A stretch of 64,000 bases of DNA, taken from NCBI RefSeq assembly GCF_003349955.1, contig NZ_QLKQ01000027.1, positions 1 to 64,000 of the forward strand. The letters are read 5' to 3'. This DNA comes from Azospirillum brasilense (lineage in GTDB: Bacteria; Pseudomonadota; Alphaproteobacteria; Azospirillales; Azospirillaceae). Under the pieces are notes generated by a model. The model searched no databases. It saw only the letters and a program-made list of their open reading frames with translations, and was not told the DNA's origin. The first letter of the stretch is position 1. Each line of letters opens with the position of its first letter. Positions 29,401 to 41,165 of this stretch are shown piece by piece. The position numbers and the translations under genes were made by a program.

Positions 29401-30548
29401 GCGTCCTCACGCTGCTGGCCGCTCTGTCGCTGGCGCTCGCCCTGCTGCCGCTGGGGCTGGGCCTCGTGAACCTGTGCCTCTACCGCCGCCCGAGGGCCGA
29501 GCCGCCGCCGGACGCCGCCGTCAGCATCCTGATCCCCGCCCGCAACGAGGAGGCCACCATCGCCGCCGCGGTGCGGGCGGCGCTGTCCAGCCGCGGCGTG
29601 ACGGTGGAGGTGGTTGTGCTGGACGACCATTCCACCGACCGCACGGCGGCGATCGTCCGCGACCTCGCCGCCGGCGACCCGCGCCTGCGTTTGGAGACGG
29701 CGCCCCCGCTGCCGCCGGGCTGGTCGGGCAAGCAGCACGCCTGCCAGGCGCTCGCCGGGCTGGCGCGGCACCCGGTGCTTCTGTTCCAGGACGCCGACGT
29801 GCGGCTGGCCCCGGACGCCGCCCGGCGGACCTGCGGCGCGCTTCTGGCGGGCAAGGCGGGGCTGGTCAGCGGTTTCCCGCGCCAGGAGACCGGCACCCTG
29901 GCCGAGGCGCTGGTGATTCCGCTGATCCATGTGCTTCTGCTCGGCTATCTCCCCATGGTCGGGATGCGCTGGTCGGCCAGCCCCGGCTTTGCCGCCGCCT
30001 GCGGCCAGCTGATCGCGGTGCGGCGGGATGCTTATGAGAAGGCTGGCGGCCACGCCGCCATTGCCACGTCGCTGCACGACGGGGTGACTCTGCCGCGGGC
30101 CTTCCGCCGGGCGGGGCAGGGCACCGACCTGTTCGACGCGACCGGCCTCGCCCGCTGCCGGATGTACCGCGGCTGGCGGGAGGTGTGGTCCGGCTTCTCG
30201 AAGAACGCGACGGAGGGCATGGCGACCCCGGTCGCCCTGCCGGTCTGGACCCTGCTGCTGTTCGGCGGCCATGTCCTGCCCTGGCTGCTGCTGGGCTGCG
30301 CGGCGCTGGTCCCGCTGCCGGATATGGTCGTCGCCCTGGCGGCGCTGGCCGTGGCGGCGGGGCTGGCGTTCCGCTTGCTGCTGGCCGTGCGTTTCCGTCA
30401 GAGTCTTGTCGGTGCGCTGCTCCACCCCATGGGCATCCTGATCCTGCTGGCGATCCAATGGTCGGCGCTGCTGCGCGCCCGCCGGGGGCGCCCGGCGGAA
30501 TGGCGGGGGCGCGCCTATCCGTCCACCTCACGAACGGGTGCACCATGA
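29397..30548 (+). CDS. Membrane family 2 glycosyltransferase of the carotenoid locus (CrtQ-like)
   Basis: A 383-residue glycosyltransferase with an N-terminal membrane segment, a GT-A domain ('AVSILIPARNEEATIAAAVR', 'EVVVLDDHSTDRTA', 'VLLFQDADVRL') and three C-terminal transmembrane helices. 'PPGWSGKQHACQALA' is seen in CrtQ-like and hopene-associated glycosyltransferases. Expected to add a sugar to a carotenoid acid or alcohol at the inner membrane. ATGA overlaps on both sides tie it to the acyltransferase and to the DUF2141 gene. Confidence 0.83.
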   Translation: MSVLTLLAALSLALALLPLGLGLVNLCLYRRPRAEPPPDAAVSILIPARNEEATIAAAVRAALSSRGVTVEVVVLDDHSTDRTAAIVRDLAAGDPRLRLETAPPLPPGWSGKQHACQALAGLARHPVLLFQDADVRLAPDAARRTCGALLAGKAGLVSGFPRQETGTLAEALVIPLIHVLLLGYLPMVGMRWSASPGFAAACGQLIAVRRDAYEKAGGHAAIATSLHDGVTLPRAFRRAGQGTDLFDATGLARCRMYRGWREVWSGFSKNATEGMATPVALPVWTLLLFGGHVLPWLLLGCAALVPLPDMVVALAALAVAAGLAFRLLLAVRFRQSLVGALLHPMGILILLAIQWSALLRARRGRPAEWRGRAYPSTSRTGAP

Positions 30549-31021
30549 CTCACGGGCAGTTCCGGAACGCTCGCCGCTTGGCCGCCGGTGGATGGCTGGC
30601 GGCGTTGGGGTTCGCGGCGTTGGCATTCGGTCTTGCGGCCCCGGCCAGCGCCGCCGACCTTGCCATCACCGTCGCCAACGTCGCGAACGGGCAGGGGAAG
30701 GTGCTGGTCGCGGTGTGCACGCCGGAGACCTTCCTGGGACCCAACTGCCCCTACACCGCGGCGGAACCGGCGCGGCCGGGCAGCGTCACCGTGGTGGTGC
30801 ACAAGGTGCCGCCCGGCACCTACGCCGTGCAGTCCTTTCATGACGAGAACCAGAATCTCGAACTCGACCGCAACTTCCTCGGCCTGCCGAAGGAGGGGGT
30901 CGGCTTCAGCAACGACGCCCCCATGCGCTTCGGCCCGCCGCGCTACGCCGACGCCGCCCTGACGGTCGCCGAGCCGGTGACGCGCACGACGCTGACCCTG
31001 CGCTACTTTGTCGAGCGCTGA
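30545..31021 (+). CDS. Exported DUF2141 protein
   Basis: A 158-residue protein with a signal peptide (hydrophobic core about 15-35, cleaved near ASA-A) and a DUF2141 beta-sandwich domain: 'GKVLVAVCTPETFLG', 'VPPGTYAVQSFHDENQNLEL', 'GLPKEGVGFSNDAP'. The family is common beside carotenoid genes but has no established activity. It is the last gene of the carotenoid operon (ATGA overlap with the glycosyltransferase). Confidence 0.9.
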   Translation: MTHGQFRNARRLAAGGWLAALGFAALAFGLAAPASAADLAITVANVANGQGKVLVAVCTPETFLGPNCPYTAAEPARPGSVTVVVHKVPPGTYAVQSFHDENQNLELDRNFLGLPKEGVGFSNDAPMRFGPPRYADAALTVAEPVTRTTLTLRYFVER

Positions 31022-31034
31022 GTGTCTTCCGTTT

Positions 31035-31658
31035 TCAGAGCACCGGCACCAGACGCCGCCGCCGGGGCGGCGGGTTGCCGCCCTTGCAGGGGCTGTAGCC
31101 GCCGGGCGCCAGCTGCCCGAACGTGATGCCGGTGGCCGTGGCGATGTCGGCCAGCCGCTCCAGCCCCAGAACGCGGGTGGCGGCAAGCGCGATGCGCCCG
31201 CAGGCCTCGGCGTCGCTGCCGGCGTGGTGGTGGTCGAGCGCGATTCCGAGATGGTCGGCCAGATAATTCAGCTTGTGCGCGGCCAGCTGCGGCCACGCCT
31301 TGCGCGCCAGCACCACGGTGCACAGGTAGCGGCAGGCCGGCCATTCCAGCCCGTAATCGTCCAGCGTGTGGCGCAGCACGCTGATGTCGAAGGAAGCGTT
31401 GTGGGCCAGCACCAGACGGCCCTCCAGCCGGCGGGCGAAGCGGTGCCAGACCTCGGGGAACTCCGGCGCGCCGGCGACATCCTCCGCCCGCAGGCCGTGG
31501 ACGGCGGTGTTGAAGGGGTTGAAGCGCATCTCCCGCGGGCGGATCAGATGCTCCTCCGTCTCCACCACGCGCCCGTCCTCGATCCAGGCGACGCCGATGG
31601 AGCAGGCGCTGGTCCGCGATTCGTTGGCGGTTTCGAAGTCGATGGCGACAGCCTGCAT
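31035..31658 (-). CDS. DnaQ-family 3'-5' exonuclease
   Basis: A 207-residue exonuclease with intact ExoI 'AIDFETANESRTSACSIG' (D-x-E), ExoII 'VLAHNASFDISVLRHTL' and ExoIII 'HHAGSDAEACGRIAL' motifs. The C-terminus carries a basic Pro/Arg-rich tail and a lone Cys. It resembles the alphaproteobacterial DNA polymerase III epsilon-like proteins not fused to a polymerase. It lies 11 bases downstream of the NUDIX gene on the same strand. Confidence 0.9.
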   Translation of the reverse strand: MQAVAIDFETANESRTSACSIGVAWIEDGRVVETEEHLIRPREMRFNPFNTAVHGLRAEDVAGAPEFPEVWHRFARRLEGRLVLAHNASFDISVLRHTLDDYGLEWPACRYLCTVVLARKAWPQLAAHKLNYLADHLGIALDHHHAGSDAEACGRIALAATRVLGLERLADIATATGITFGQLAPGGYSPCKGGNPPPRRRRLVPVL

Positions 31659-31669
31659 GACGTCGTTCC

Positions 31670-32260
31670 TCAACCCAGGATCAGGCGGGTGACGTCCGCG
31701 GGCAGGTCGCCGTCGAGCGCCATCAGACGGACCCTCATCAGGCAGGCCACCGCGATGGCGTCGGTGATCTCCCCGCGCTTGACCATGGCGTAGGCCTCCG
31801 CGAAGGGGACGTGGCGCAGCTGCAGGACCTCCGTTTCCTCCGGTTCGGCCTGCCCCTGCTCGATCCCCCAGGCGAGAAAGCAATGGGCGGTCTCGTCGGT
31901 GATGCTGTTGGACAGGTGCATGGTCAGGATCGGCAGCCAGTGGCGGGCGGTCTGGCCGGTTTCCTCCAGCAGCTCGCGCCTGGCCGACTCCACCGGGTCG
32001 ACGCCCTTCTTGCCGCCGCCCTCCGGGATCTCCCAGCTGTACTGTTCCAAGGGGAAGCGGTACTGGCCGACCAGAGTGACGCGGCCCTGGTCGTCGATGG
32101 GAACCACACCGGTCGCCAGATTCTGGGCGTGCATGACTCCGTAGATGCCGGGGTTGCCGAGCGGGGTCAGCACGTCGTGCTCCACCACCCGCATCCACGG
32201 ATTCTCGTAGATCGGCTTGGTCGTCAGGACGGTCCAGGGGTTGCCGGTCTTGTGCGGCAC
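31670..32260 (-). CDS. NUDIX hydrolase (ADP-ribose pyrophosphatase-like)
   Basis: A 196-residue NUDIX protein. The Nudix box 'GGGKKGVDPVESARRELLEE' supplies the catalytic R-E-x2-E-E, though the first Glu of the canonical box is Val. 'GVVPIDDQGRVTLVGQYRFP' is the usual preceding strand of ADP-ribose hydrolases. The GTG at 32260 has AGGAG seven bases upstream, so I reject the longer frame to 32449. It probably forms an operon with the exonuclease. Confidence 0.88.
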   Translation of the reverse strand: MPHKTGNPWTVLTTKPIYENPWMRVVEHDVLTPLGNPGIYGVMHAQNLATGVVPIDDQGRVTLVGQYRFPLEQYSWEIPEGGGKKGVDPVESARRELLEETGQTARHWLPILTMHLSNSITDETAHCFLAWGIEQGQAEPEETEVLQLRHVPFAEAYAMVKRGEITDAIAVACLMRVRLMALDGDLPADVTRLILG

Positions 32261-32581
32261 GCCGGTGCTCCTAAAGCGGTGTGTGGGCGGGCTGAGGAGG
32301 TGCTGGGGCGGAACTATAGGCATTGCGGGGCCATGCTGCAACGCGGCGCGCTTCGGCCGCCGCGCCGTACGCCGGGGTCGGGACCGCCGGCGCTGTATGT
32401 TTCGGAAATATTTCACAGTTAGATAAAATTTTCGCAACAGTTCGTGCAAGTCCTCTTTAACTGTTCGTGCTGGTTACTTGACTCCCCGACTGTTGAGGTC
32501 TACCTCTATATTGTGCGGTATCCGTTGATGCCGGCGGTCGCCGTCCTTCATGGGGCAGCAATTTTGGAAACGCAGCGCCGG

Positions 32582-33601
32582 ATGCGGCACAATTTTCAGG
32601 ATAGGGAGCGCTGGCGCAATCCCGACTGGCGGACGAAATTCGTCGCTTGGTGGGAAGGCTACGACCTTGCCGCCCTGTCCCGGCTGGCCCGCGCCGCCCC
32701 CGCCTCCCGCCTGCCGCTGCGCGGCCCGGTGGCGGCGCTGGGTTCCGCCGCGCCCGCCGGCGCCCTGCCGCCCGAGGCGGCGCGGCCCGATGCCGACCTG
32801 GAACGGCTGGAGAACCTGCAACTCGACCGCCAGGGCGAACCGGTCTGGTCGGTCGCCCGCACGGAAGGGGCGCAGATGCTGTGGGGCCAGGACTGCGTCG
32901 GTCCCGGCGACTCGCAATGGATGGTCGAATCCGTCCGCTCCTTCGGGCTGAACCCGGCCAAGAGCGTGCTCGACCTCTCGGCGGGGCTGGGCGGGCCGGC
33001 GCGCGGCATCGTCGACAGCTACGACACCTGGGTGACCGGGCTGGAGATGTCGCCCCTGCTGGCCAAGCTGGGGATGGAGCGGTCGAAGGCTTTGGGCGTG
33101 TCGAAGAAGGCGCCGATCGGCCATTACGACCCCGAGCATTTCAACCAGGCGGGCTCCTTCGACCTCGTGCTGGCCGACCGGGTGATGCACCGGGTGCGCG
33201 ACAAGGAGAATTTCCTCGACCGCATCAGCGAGTGCGTCAAGCCGAAGGGCGGCGTGCTGCTGTTCGATTACGTGATCGAGGGCACCCCGTCCTCCTGGGA
33301 GAGCTGGAACGGCTGGCGCGACTCCGAGCCGCTGGAGGTCTATCCCTGGTCGGCCACCCGCATGGCCGACGAGCTGACCCAGCGCAACCTCGACCTGCGC
33401 ATATCCGAGGACCTGACCCAGTTCCACCGCCGTCAGGCCGTCGATCGGGTGCGCCGCCTGGGCGAGGCGCTGAAGACCGCCGCCCCAGAGCCCCGCGTGC
33501 TCAAGGCGCTGGCCCGCGAACTGGCGCTGTGGTGGTCGCGCCTGCGCGTGCTGGGCAGCGGCCTGCGCTTCTGCCGCTATGTGGCGATGCGTCCGACCTG
33601 A
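32582..33601 (+). CDS. SAM-dependent methyltransferase
   Basis: A 339-residue protein. An N-terminal region 'WRTKFVAWWEGYDLAAL' and an Ala/Pro-rich linker precede a class I methyltransferase domain (motif I-like 'VLDLSAGLGGPARGIVD', 'VTGLEMSPLLAK', 'FDLVLADRVMHRVRDKENFL', 'LKPKGGVLLFDYVI'-type block). This layout resembles the phosphoethanolamine/sarcosine methyltransferase-like proteins of alphaproteobacteria. Substrate unknown. Starts at 32528 and 32444 are also in frame; none has a good ribosome site, so the start is uncertain. The 320 bases upstream are AT-rich and probably hold its promoter. Confidence 0.78.
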   Translation: MRHNFQDRERWRNPDWRTKFVAWWEGYDLAALSRLARAAPASRLPLRGPVAALGSAAPAGALPPEAARPDADLERLENLQLDRQGEPVWSVARTEGAQMLWGQDCVGPGDSQWMVESVRSFGLNPAKSVLDLSAGLGGPARGIVDSYDTWVTGLEMSPLLAKLGMERSKALGVSKKAPIGHYDPEHFNQAGSFDLVLADRVMHRVRDKENFLDRISECVKPKGGVLLFDYVIEGTPSSWESWNGWRDSEPLEVYPWSATRMADELTQRNLDLRISEDLTQFHRRQAVDRVRRLGEALKTAAPEPRVLKALARELALWWSRLRVLGSGLRFCRYVAMRPT

Positions 33602-33608
33602 AGGACTC

Positions 33609-34937
33609 CTAATCGCAGGCGCGCGGTTCGATCTTGCGCTCCGCCGCGAAGCGCCGGGCCGACTCCGCCACCAGCTTGCGGATCAGGGTGCGGCGCGGCT
33701 CGATGGGGCCGGAGACGTCCAGCCAGCGCTCCCCGTCCCACTGCTGCACATGCAGCGGCACGATCCCCTCATGGTCGGCGCAGGTGATGCGCAGCGGCTG
33801 CATGAAGCCGTCCAGCCCCAGCGCGGCCAGCCGGTCGGCGGTCAGGTCCAAATGGTCGAAGCCCCAGGCGACCTGCGCCCCGGTCAGCGGCCGGCGCCCG
33901 TACTTGCCCTGCGCGGTGCGGATGGCCTCGACCAGGACGGCGGCGTTGAAGACCCCACGATTGTACAGCACCGTGCCGATCTGGCCGGGATCGCCGGTTC
34001 CCAGCCCACGGGCGTGGACCTGTTCGCGGATGGCGCGGATCACCGGCAGGTCACTCCCGGCGGCGTGGAAGGCGACCGCCTTGTAGCCGACCGCGGCGGC
34101 GCCGACCGGCCGGACGTCCAGTTCCGACCCGGCCCACCAGACGCCGATCATGCGGTCGGCGGGATAGCCGGCGGCGGCGGCCTCGCGCAGGGCGGTGGAG
34201 TTCTGCACCCCCCAGCCCCACAGGATCACGTAGTCGGGCCGGTAGTGGCGGGCGATCTGCGTCCAGACGGCGCGCTGGTCCAGCCCCGGCGGGGCGACCG
34301 GGAAGCTGCGCATCTCGAAGCCCAGCGGGCCGCGCAGCGCCTCCAGCATGGGCAGCGGCTCCTTGCCGAAGGCGCTGTCGTGATAGACGTAGGCGATCTT
34401 CCGCCCGCGCAGCCGCTCGGTTCCGCCCAACTCCGTTGCGATGTGGCTGATTGCGGCGTCGATGCCCGTCCAATAGCTGGCCGGGGCGTTGATGGCGTAG
34501 GGGAAGACCCGCCCGTCGGACACGTCCGCCCGCCCGTAGCCGGAGGAGAAGACCGGGATGCGGTCGGCCGCCCCGCGCTCGATCAGGGCGTAGGTGATGC
34601 CGGTGGACAGCGGCAGGACGGCGGCGGCGCCGGTCGGCCCCTTGGCCTTCAGCCGCTCGTAGCAGTCCACCCCGCGGTCGGTGTTGTAGCCGGTGTCGCA
34701 CTCCTCCCAGGCGATGGGCACGCCGCCGATGCCGCCATCGCGCCGGTTGACCAGCGTCAGATAGTCGGCCACCCCGTCGGCCAGCGGGATGCCGTAGGGC
34801 GCGTAGGGGCCGCTGCGGTAGACGAGGTGCGGGAAGAACTGCGCCCCTTGCGGCGACTCCGGGGCGGCCTCGGCCGGGGCGCACAGCACCGCCACCGCCA
34901 GGGCCACCGCCGCCAAAGCTGGGGCGCGCCATGCCAT
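33609..34937 (-). CDS. ABC-type branched-chain amino-acid-like substrate-binding protein
   Basis: A 442-residue periplasmic binding protein with a signal peptide (AWRAPALAAVALAVAVLCAP) and the Leu/Ile/Val-binding fold: 'DGVADYLTLVNRRDGGIGGV', 'DTGYNTDRGVDCYERL', 'GRKIAYVYHDSAFGKEPLPM'. A GGAGGAAA ribosome site precedes the ATG at 34937. No permease or ATPase genes adjoin it, so it may be an orphan receptor or serve a transporter elsewhere. Ligand unknown. It diverges from acnA. Confidence 0.9.
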   Translation of the reverse strand: MAWRAPALAAVALAVAVLCAPAEAAPESPQGAQFFPHLVYRSGPYAPYGIPLADGVADYLTLVNRRDGGIGGVPIAWEECDTGYNTDRGVDCYERLKAKGPTGAAAVLPLSTGITYALIERGAADRIPVFSSGYGRADVSDGRVFPYAINAPASYWTGIDAAISHIATELGGTERLRGRKIAYVYHDSAFGKEPLPMLEALRGPLGFEMRSFPVAPPGLDQRAVWTQIARHYRPDYVILWGWGVQNSTALREAAAAGYPADRMIGVWWAGSELDVRPVGAAAVGYKAVAFHAAGSDLPVIRAIREQVHARGLGTGDPGQIGTVLYNRGVFNAAVLVEAIRTAQGKYGRRPLTGAQVAWGFDHLDLTADRLAALGLDGFMQPLRITCADHEGIVPLHVQQWDGERWLDVSGPIEPRRTLIRKLVAESARRFAAERKIEPRACD

Positions 34938-35184
34938 TCCGTTTCCTCCACCCGTCGCGCGCCGGGCCGTCCGCCCGTCCGCGTGTTTATCATTTCCCGC
35001 GATTCTAGTACGGACCGGCCCCGTTTCGCACGAAGAGAGCGCAGCCCCCACGCTTGCGCTTGCCTGCCCTTTGCACGGCGCCGTTTGAAGGGGGGCGGGA
35101 CCGGCACTAAATCAGGCGGTTGAGACATGCGGAAACCACGGCCGCCGCCCGGCCGGTCCGCCAATAACGCGAAGGAGGGGTACC

Positions 35185-37875
<2,691 letters not shown>

Positions 37876-37933
37876 CGGAAACCGGCGCAGTGGGGGGCGA
37901 CACCGCCTTCCCGCTGCGCGGCGTTCTTGTGCC

Positions 37934-39844
37934 TCACTCTCCGTATGCCGGATCGGGGGCGCGCAGAATCTCCTGGATGCTCTGCACGATCAGGGTGCTG
38001 CCGTGGGCCGAGAAATGGCCCTGGTCCAGGAAATAGAAGCCCTCCTTATCCCTGATCCGGCAGAGCGGAAGGGCCTTGCAGGGGTCGGGGTCGCAGAAAT
38101 AGTCGGAGGTGTCGACGAACCGCGCGCCCCGCGTCGCGGCGATGACCGGCTGGTCGGCGGCTTGCCCGGTGATCGAATAGGCGCGCTCCGACTTCATGAA
38201 ATAGGTGTGGTCGTAGGGGTTGCGGAAGCGGAACACCGGGCTCTGCCCCAGCACGACGATGCGGATGCCCCGGTTCCGCAGCGCCTCCACGGTCTCGTGC
38301 AGGCGGCGGAGATCGAGCGCGTTGGTGTCCATGTACCATTCCCACCGCGCCGCCATGATGACGATGCGGATGCCGTTGCGATCGATGAGTTCATCGACGC
38401 GACGGTTGAACTCCTGGCAATTCGGGCGGGCGTTGACCGGCAGATCCTTGATGGGCGGGCAGCCGGACGCCGTGTACTGCACGATGTTGAAGGGCAGGGT
38501 GTCGGCGACGGTCTGAAGCCCCGGCACGTAATGGGCGGCGAAGGAATCCCCCCAGAGCAGGGCGGTGGGAGCCTCCGCCTTCGGCGAACCGATCCGGCAA
38601 TTCTCCAGGCCCGGCCACGCCTCGGGCGGCTGGTCGGTTTCGAGGAAGCAGGTGTGTTCCTTGTAGAGTTCCCGCCCTGAGATGTCCTGCGGCGCGTAGT
38701 CGGTGAAGCGCTGCGGCAGCCCGTCGGACAGATGACCGAGCAGCCCGACCCCCGCCAGCCCGGCCATGACCCAGCCGGTCCGCGCGAAGACCTTGGACGG
38801 CCGGCGGTCGGACTGCACACCCGGCGCTGCCCTGGGCTTGCGGAAGGGAACCTCGATCAGCCGCCAGGACAGCAGGGACACCGCGGCGATGGCCGCGAGA
38901 AGGATCAGCGTCTCCTTGGTGGTCAGGTCCCGCCCTTTGTAGAACCGCGCGAAGACCATCAGCGGCCAATGCCAGATGTACATGGAGTAGGAGATCAGGC
39001 CGATGAAGACCATGGGGCGCAGAGTCAGCATTCTCCCGACCGCCGTCGGACCGCTCCGCCCGGCATGGATGACCAGCGCCGCGCCCAGGCAGGGCAGCAG
39101 CGCGGCGTAGCCCGGAAAGGCCGTGGCCTCGGACAGGGCGAACACGCTGACGAGGATCAGGGCGGCGCCGACCGCGCAGGCCAGTTCCCGCACCGCGCGG
39201 CTGCGGCTGTCCGGAACGGCGCCGAAGGCGAGAAGGGCGCCCAGCACCAGTTCCCACAGCCGGGGCGGCAGCAGGTAGAAGGCCGCCACCGGATGATCCC
39301 GCACCAGCGACACCCCCAGGGCGAAGGACGCCGTCGCCGCCGCCAGCAGAACGGCGCCCCACACCGAACGCCTGTATGGAAGCAGGGCCAGCACGGCGAG
39401 GGGAAAGACGATGTAGAATTGCTGCTCCACCCCCAGCGACCAGGTGTGGAGAAGCGGGTTCATCTCCGCCGCGTTCTCGAAATAACCGGACTTCAGATAA
39501 TAGACGATGTTGGACGAGAACAGCGTGGTCGCCGCGAGGTTCTGGGAAAAGCTCTTCAACTCCTGGGGCGACAGCAGGAACAGGGCGAGCACCGCGGTGA
39601 CCGCCAGCGCCGCGAACAGTGCGGGAAGGATTCGACGGATGCGGCGGACATAGAAGTCGGCGAGGGAAAAGCGGCCGCGCTGCGTGTCGTTCAGAACGAT
39701 CGAGCCGATGAGGTAGCCGGAAATCACGAAGAACACATCGACGCCGACGTATCCGCCGCTGAACAGGGAAAACTTCGCGTGGAACAGCAGAACCGAAAGG
39801 ATCGATACCGCGCGAAGGCCGTCGATGTCGGGGCGGTACGTCAT
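37934..39844 (-). CDS. OafA/YrhL-type O-acyltransferase with C-terminal SGNH domain
   Basis: A 636-residue membrane enzyme. Residues about 1-370 form an acyltransferase-3 domain ('YRPDIDGLRAVSILSVLLFH', 'FFVISGYLIG', 'FYVRRIRRILPALF', 'HTWSLGVEQQFY') with about ten TM helices. The C-terminal part carries an SGNH esterase-like domain ('ALLWGDSFAAHYVPGLQT', and 'DQGHFSAHGS' as catalytic D-x-x-H). Such proteins O-acetylate lipopolysaccharide, exopolysaccharide or peptidoglycan in the periplasm. ATG 39844 gives the standard N-terminus. Convergent with acnA. Confidence 0.92.
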   Translation of the reverse strand: MTYRPDIDGLRAVSILSVLLFHAKFSLFSGGYVGVDVFFVISGYLIGSIVLNDTQRGRFSLADFYVRRIRRILPALFAALAVTAVLALFLLSPQELKSFSQNLAATTLFSSNIVYYLKSGYFENAAEMNPLLHTWSLGVEQQFYIVFPLAVLALLPYRRSVWGAVLLAAATASFALGVSLVRDHPVAAFYLLPPRLWELVLGALLAFGAVPDSRSRAVRELACAVGAALILVSVFALSEATAFPGYAALLPCLGAALVIHAGRSGPTAVGRMLTLRPMVFIGLISYSMYIWHWPLMVFARFYKGRDLTTKETLILLAAIAAVSLLSWRLIEVPFRKPRAAPGVQSDRRPSKVFARTGWVMAGLAGVGLLGHLSDGLPQRFTDYAPQDISGRELYKEHTCFLETDQPPEAWPGLENCRIGSPKAEAPTALLWGDSFAAHYVPGLQTVADTLPFNIVQYTASGCPPIKDLPVNARPNCQEFNRRVDELIDRNGIRIVIMAARWEWYMDTNALDLRRLHETVEALRNRGIRIVVLGQSPVFRFRNPYDHTYFMKSERAYSITGQAADQPVIAATRGARFVDTSDYFCDPDPCKALPLCRIRDKEGFYFLDQGHFSAHGSTLIVQSIQEILRAPDPAYGE

Positions 39845-40305
39845 GGGACCCGCAAGGTTTGGGTGGAACGGAGACGCGGGTCGGCGGTCCCGAACCCGGT
39901 TCTGCGGCGGGAGGCGAGCGGCGATGGGCGCAGGGATGTCCTGTCGGGCGAGGGATCGCAGCGGTTCCGATCCCCCGACCATCCGATGATGTCGATGAAG
40001 ACTATGGAGAGCGATGCGGAATTATCAGCGTAAGGTTTGCGCTGGTTATCACTTGGGTTGCATCAGCCTTTTCAGTGTGATTGATGGAAAAATCCCCGTG
40101 AATTCGATGGTATGGCATCGCAGTCGGGTCTTGAAGGGAATTCTTGAATGAATGTCCTTAGGGTATCGACATTTCGAGTGATCTAACAAAGATACGAAGG
40201 TAATCGACGGCGGATGGGGTAGAGGAGGCATCCGTTATTGTGTGGGATGTCTGAGATCGGGTCGGGCTTTCACAACGAAGTCGTGTGCTCGTTGGGGGGG
40301 ATTGG
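39845..40305. other. Non-coding gap, partly AT-rich
   Basis: About 460 bases between the O-acyltransferase start and the LytTR gene stop. The half from about 40020 to 40230 is clearly less GC-rich than its surroundings. I see no convincing gene, RNA or repeat. It must hold the acyltransferase promoter. Confidence 0.5.
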
Positions 40306-41151
40306 TCACGGCCCCGCCTTCTCCACCCAGCCCGCCTTGCGGACCGCCGCCGCGTAACTGCGGCTGACCGGCACGCGCAGGCCGTTGCGCAGGACCAGCA
40401 CCAGCTTGCCGTCCGGCTTGCGCTCCACCCCGGCGACGGCCGCGGCGGCGACCCAGTGGGAGCGGTGGACCTGCATCCCCTCCAGCCCGGCCAGCTCGGC
40501 GATGGCGTCGCGCAGCCGCATCAGGATCAGGTCGCTGCCCTCCGCCGTGTAGGCGCGGACGTAATGGTCCTCCATCTCCAGCGCCAGCAGGTCCCGGCCG
40601 AGCCGCGCCGGCAGGCGGGCGAGGAAGGCGGGCTCCGGCCGCTCCGCCGGGGATGATGCCGGCGCGTCGTCCGGGACGAACGGGGATGGCGGCGGCGTGG
40701 GGCCGGCGAGAAGCCCGCGGTCGCGCAGCTCCAGCCAGACCGGAATGGCCGACACCAGCAGGGTGACGAGGACGACGTAGACGAACAGCTCCGCCAGCCC
40801 CAGCGGGCGCAGGAAGTCCATCCCGCGCAAGGTCCTTTCAAGCAGCGCCACGGTGAACGTCATCAGCGCCGCCACCGCCAGGACCACCCCGGCCAACGTG
40901 GCGCGCCACGCTCCCGCCCGCTCCCGCAGCCGATGGCCGGCGGCCAGGGTCAGAAGCTCGAAGGCGAGGCCGCCCAGCCCGATCAGCCCGATCCAGTAGG
41001 CCAGCCGCTGCGCCAGCGTCAGATCGGCGAAGGTGCCGAAGGGACCGAGCAGGGCCAGCACCAGCGCCGCGCCGAGCAGCACCGGCAGCCGCCGCCCCAT
41101 CAGCCGGCGGCGGTAGGGCGTGCGGGGCTGTCCGATCGCGGGCGTGTCCAT
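40306..41151 (-). CDS. Membrane-anchored LytTR-family DNA-binding protein
   Basis: A 281-residue protein with four hydrophobic helices (about 20-145), a Pro-rich linker and a C-terminal LytTR DNA-binding domain: 'LLALEMEDHYVRAYTAEGSD', 'MQVHRSHWVAAAAVAGVERK', 'LRVPVSRSYAAAVRKAGW'. The class is a membrane-tethered transcription regulator without a receiver domain. It lies 14 bases downstream of the uncharacterised gene 41166-42269 on the same strand, so the two are probably an operon. Targets unknown. Confidence 0.88.
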   Translation of the reverse strand: MDTPAIGQPRTPYRRRLMGRRLPVLLGAALVLALLGPFGTFADLTLAQRLAYWIGLIGLGGLAFELLTLAAGHRLRERAGAWRATLAGVVLAVAALMTFTVALLERTLRGMDFLRPLGLAELFVYVVLVTLLVSAIPVWLELRDRGLLAGPTPPPSPFVPDDAPASSPAERPEPAFLARLPARLGRDLLALEMEDHYVRAYTAEGSDLILMRLRDAIAELAGLEGMQVHRSHWVAAAAVAGVERKPDGKLVLVLRNGLRVPVSRSYAAAVRKAGWVEKAGP

Positions 41152-41165
41152 GGCGGCGCGCACGG

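Noticed and set aside
39845-40305. A hidden small gene in the AT-rich gap before the acyltransferase
   Set aside because: Only short frames without a ribosome site or coherent translation.
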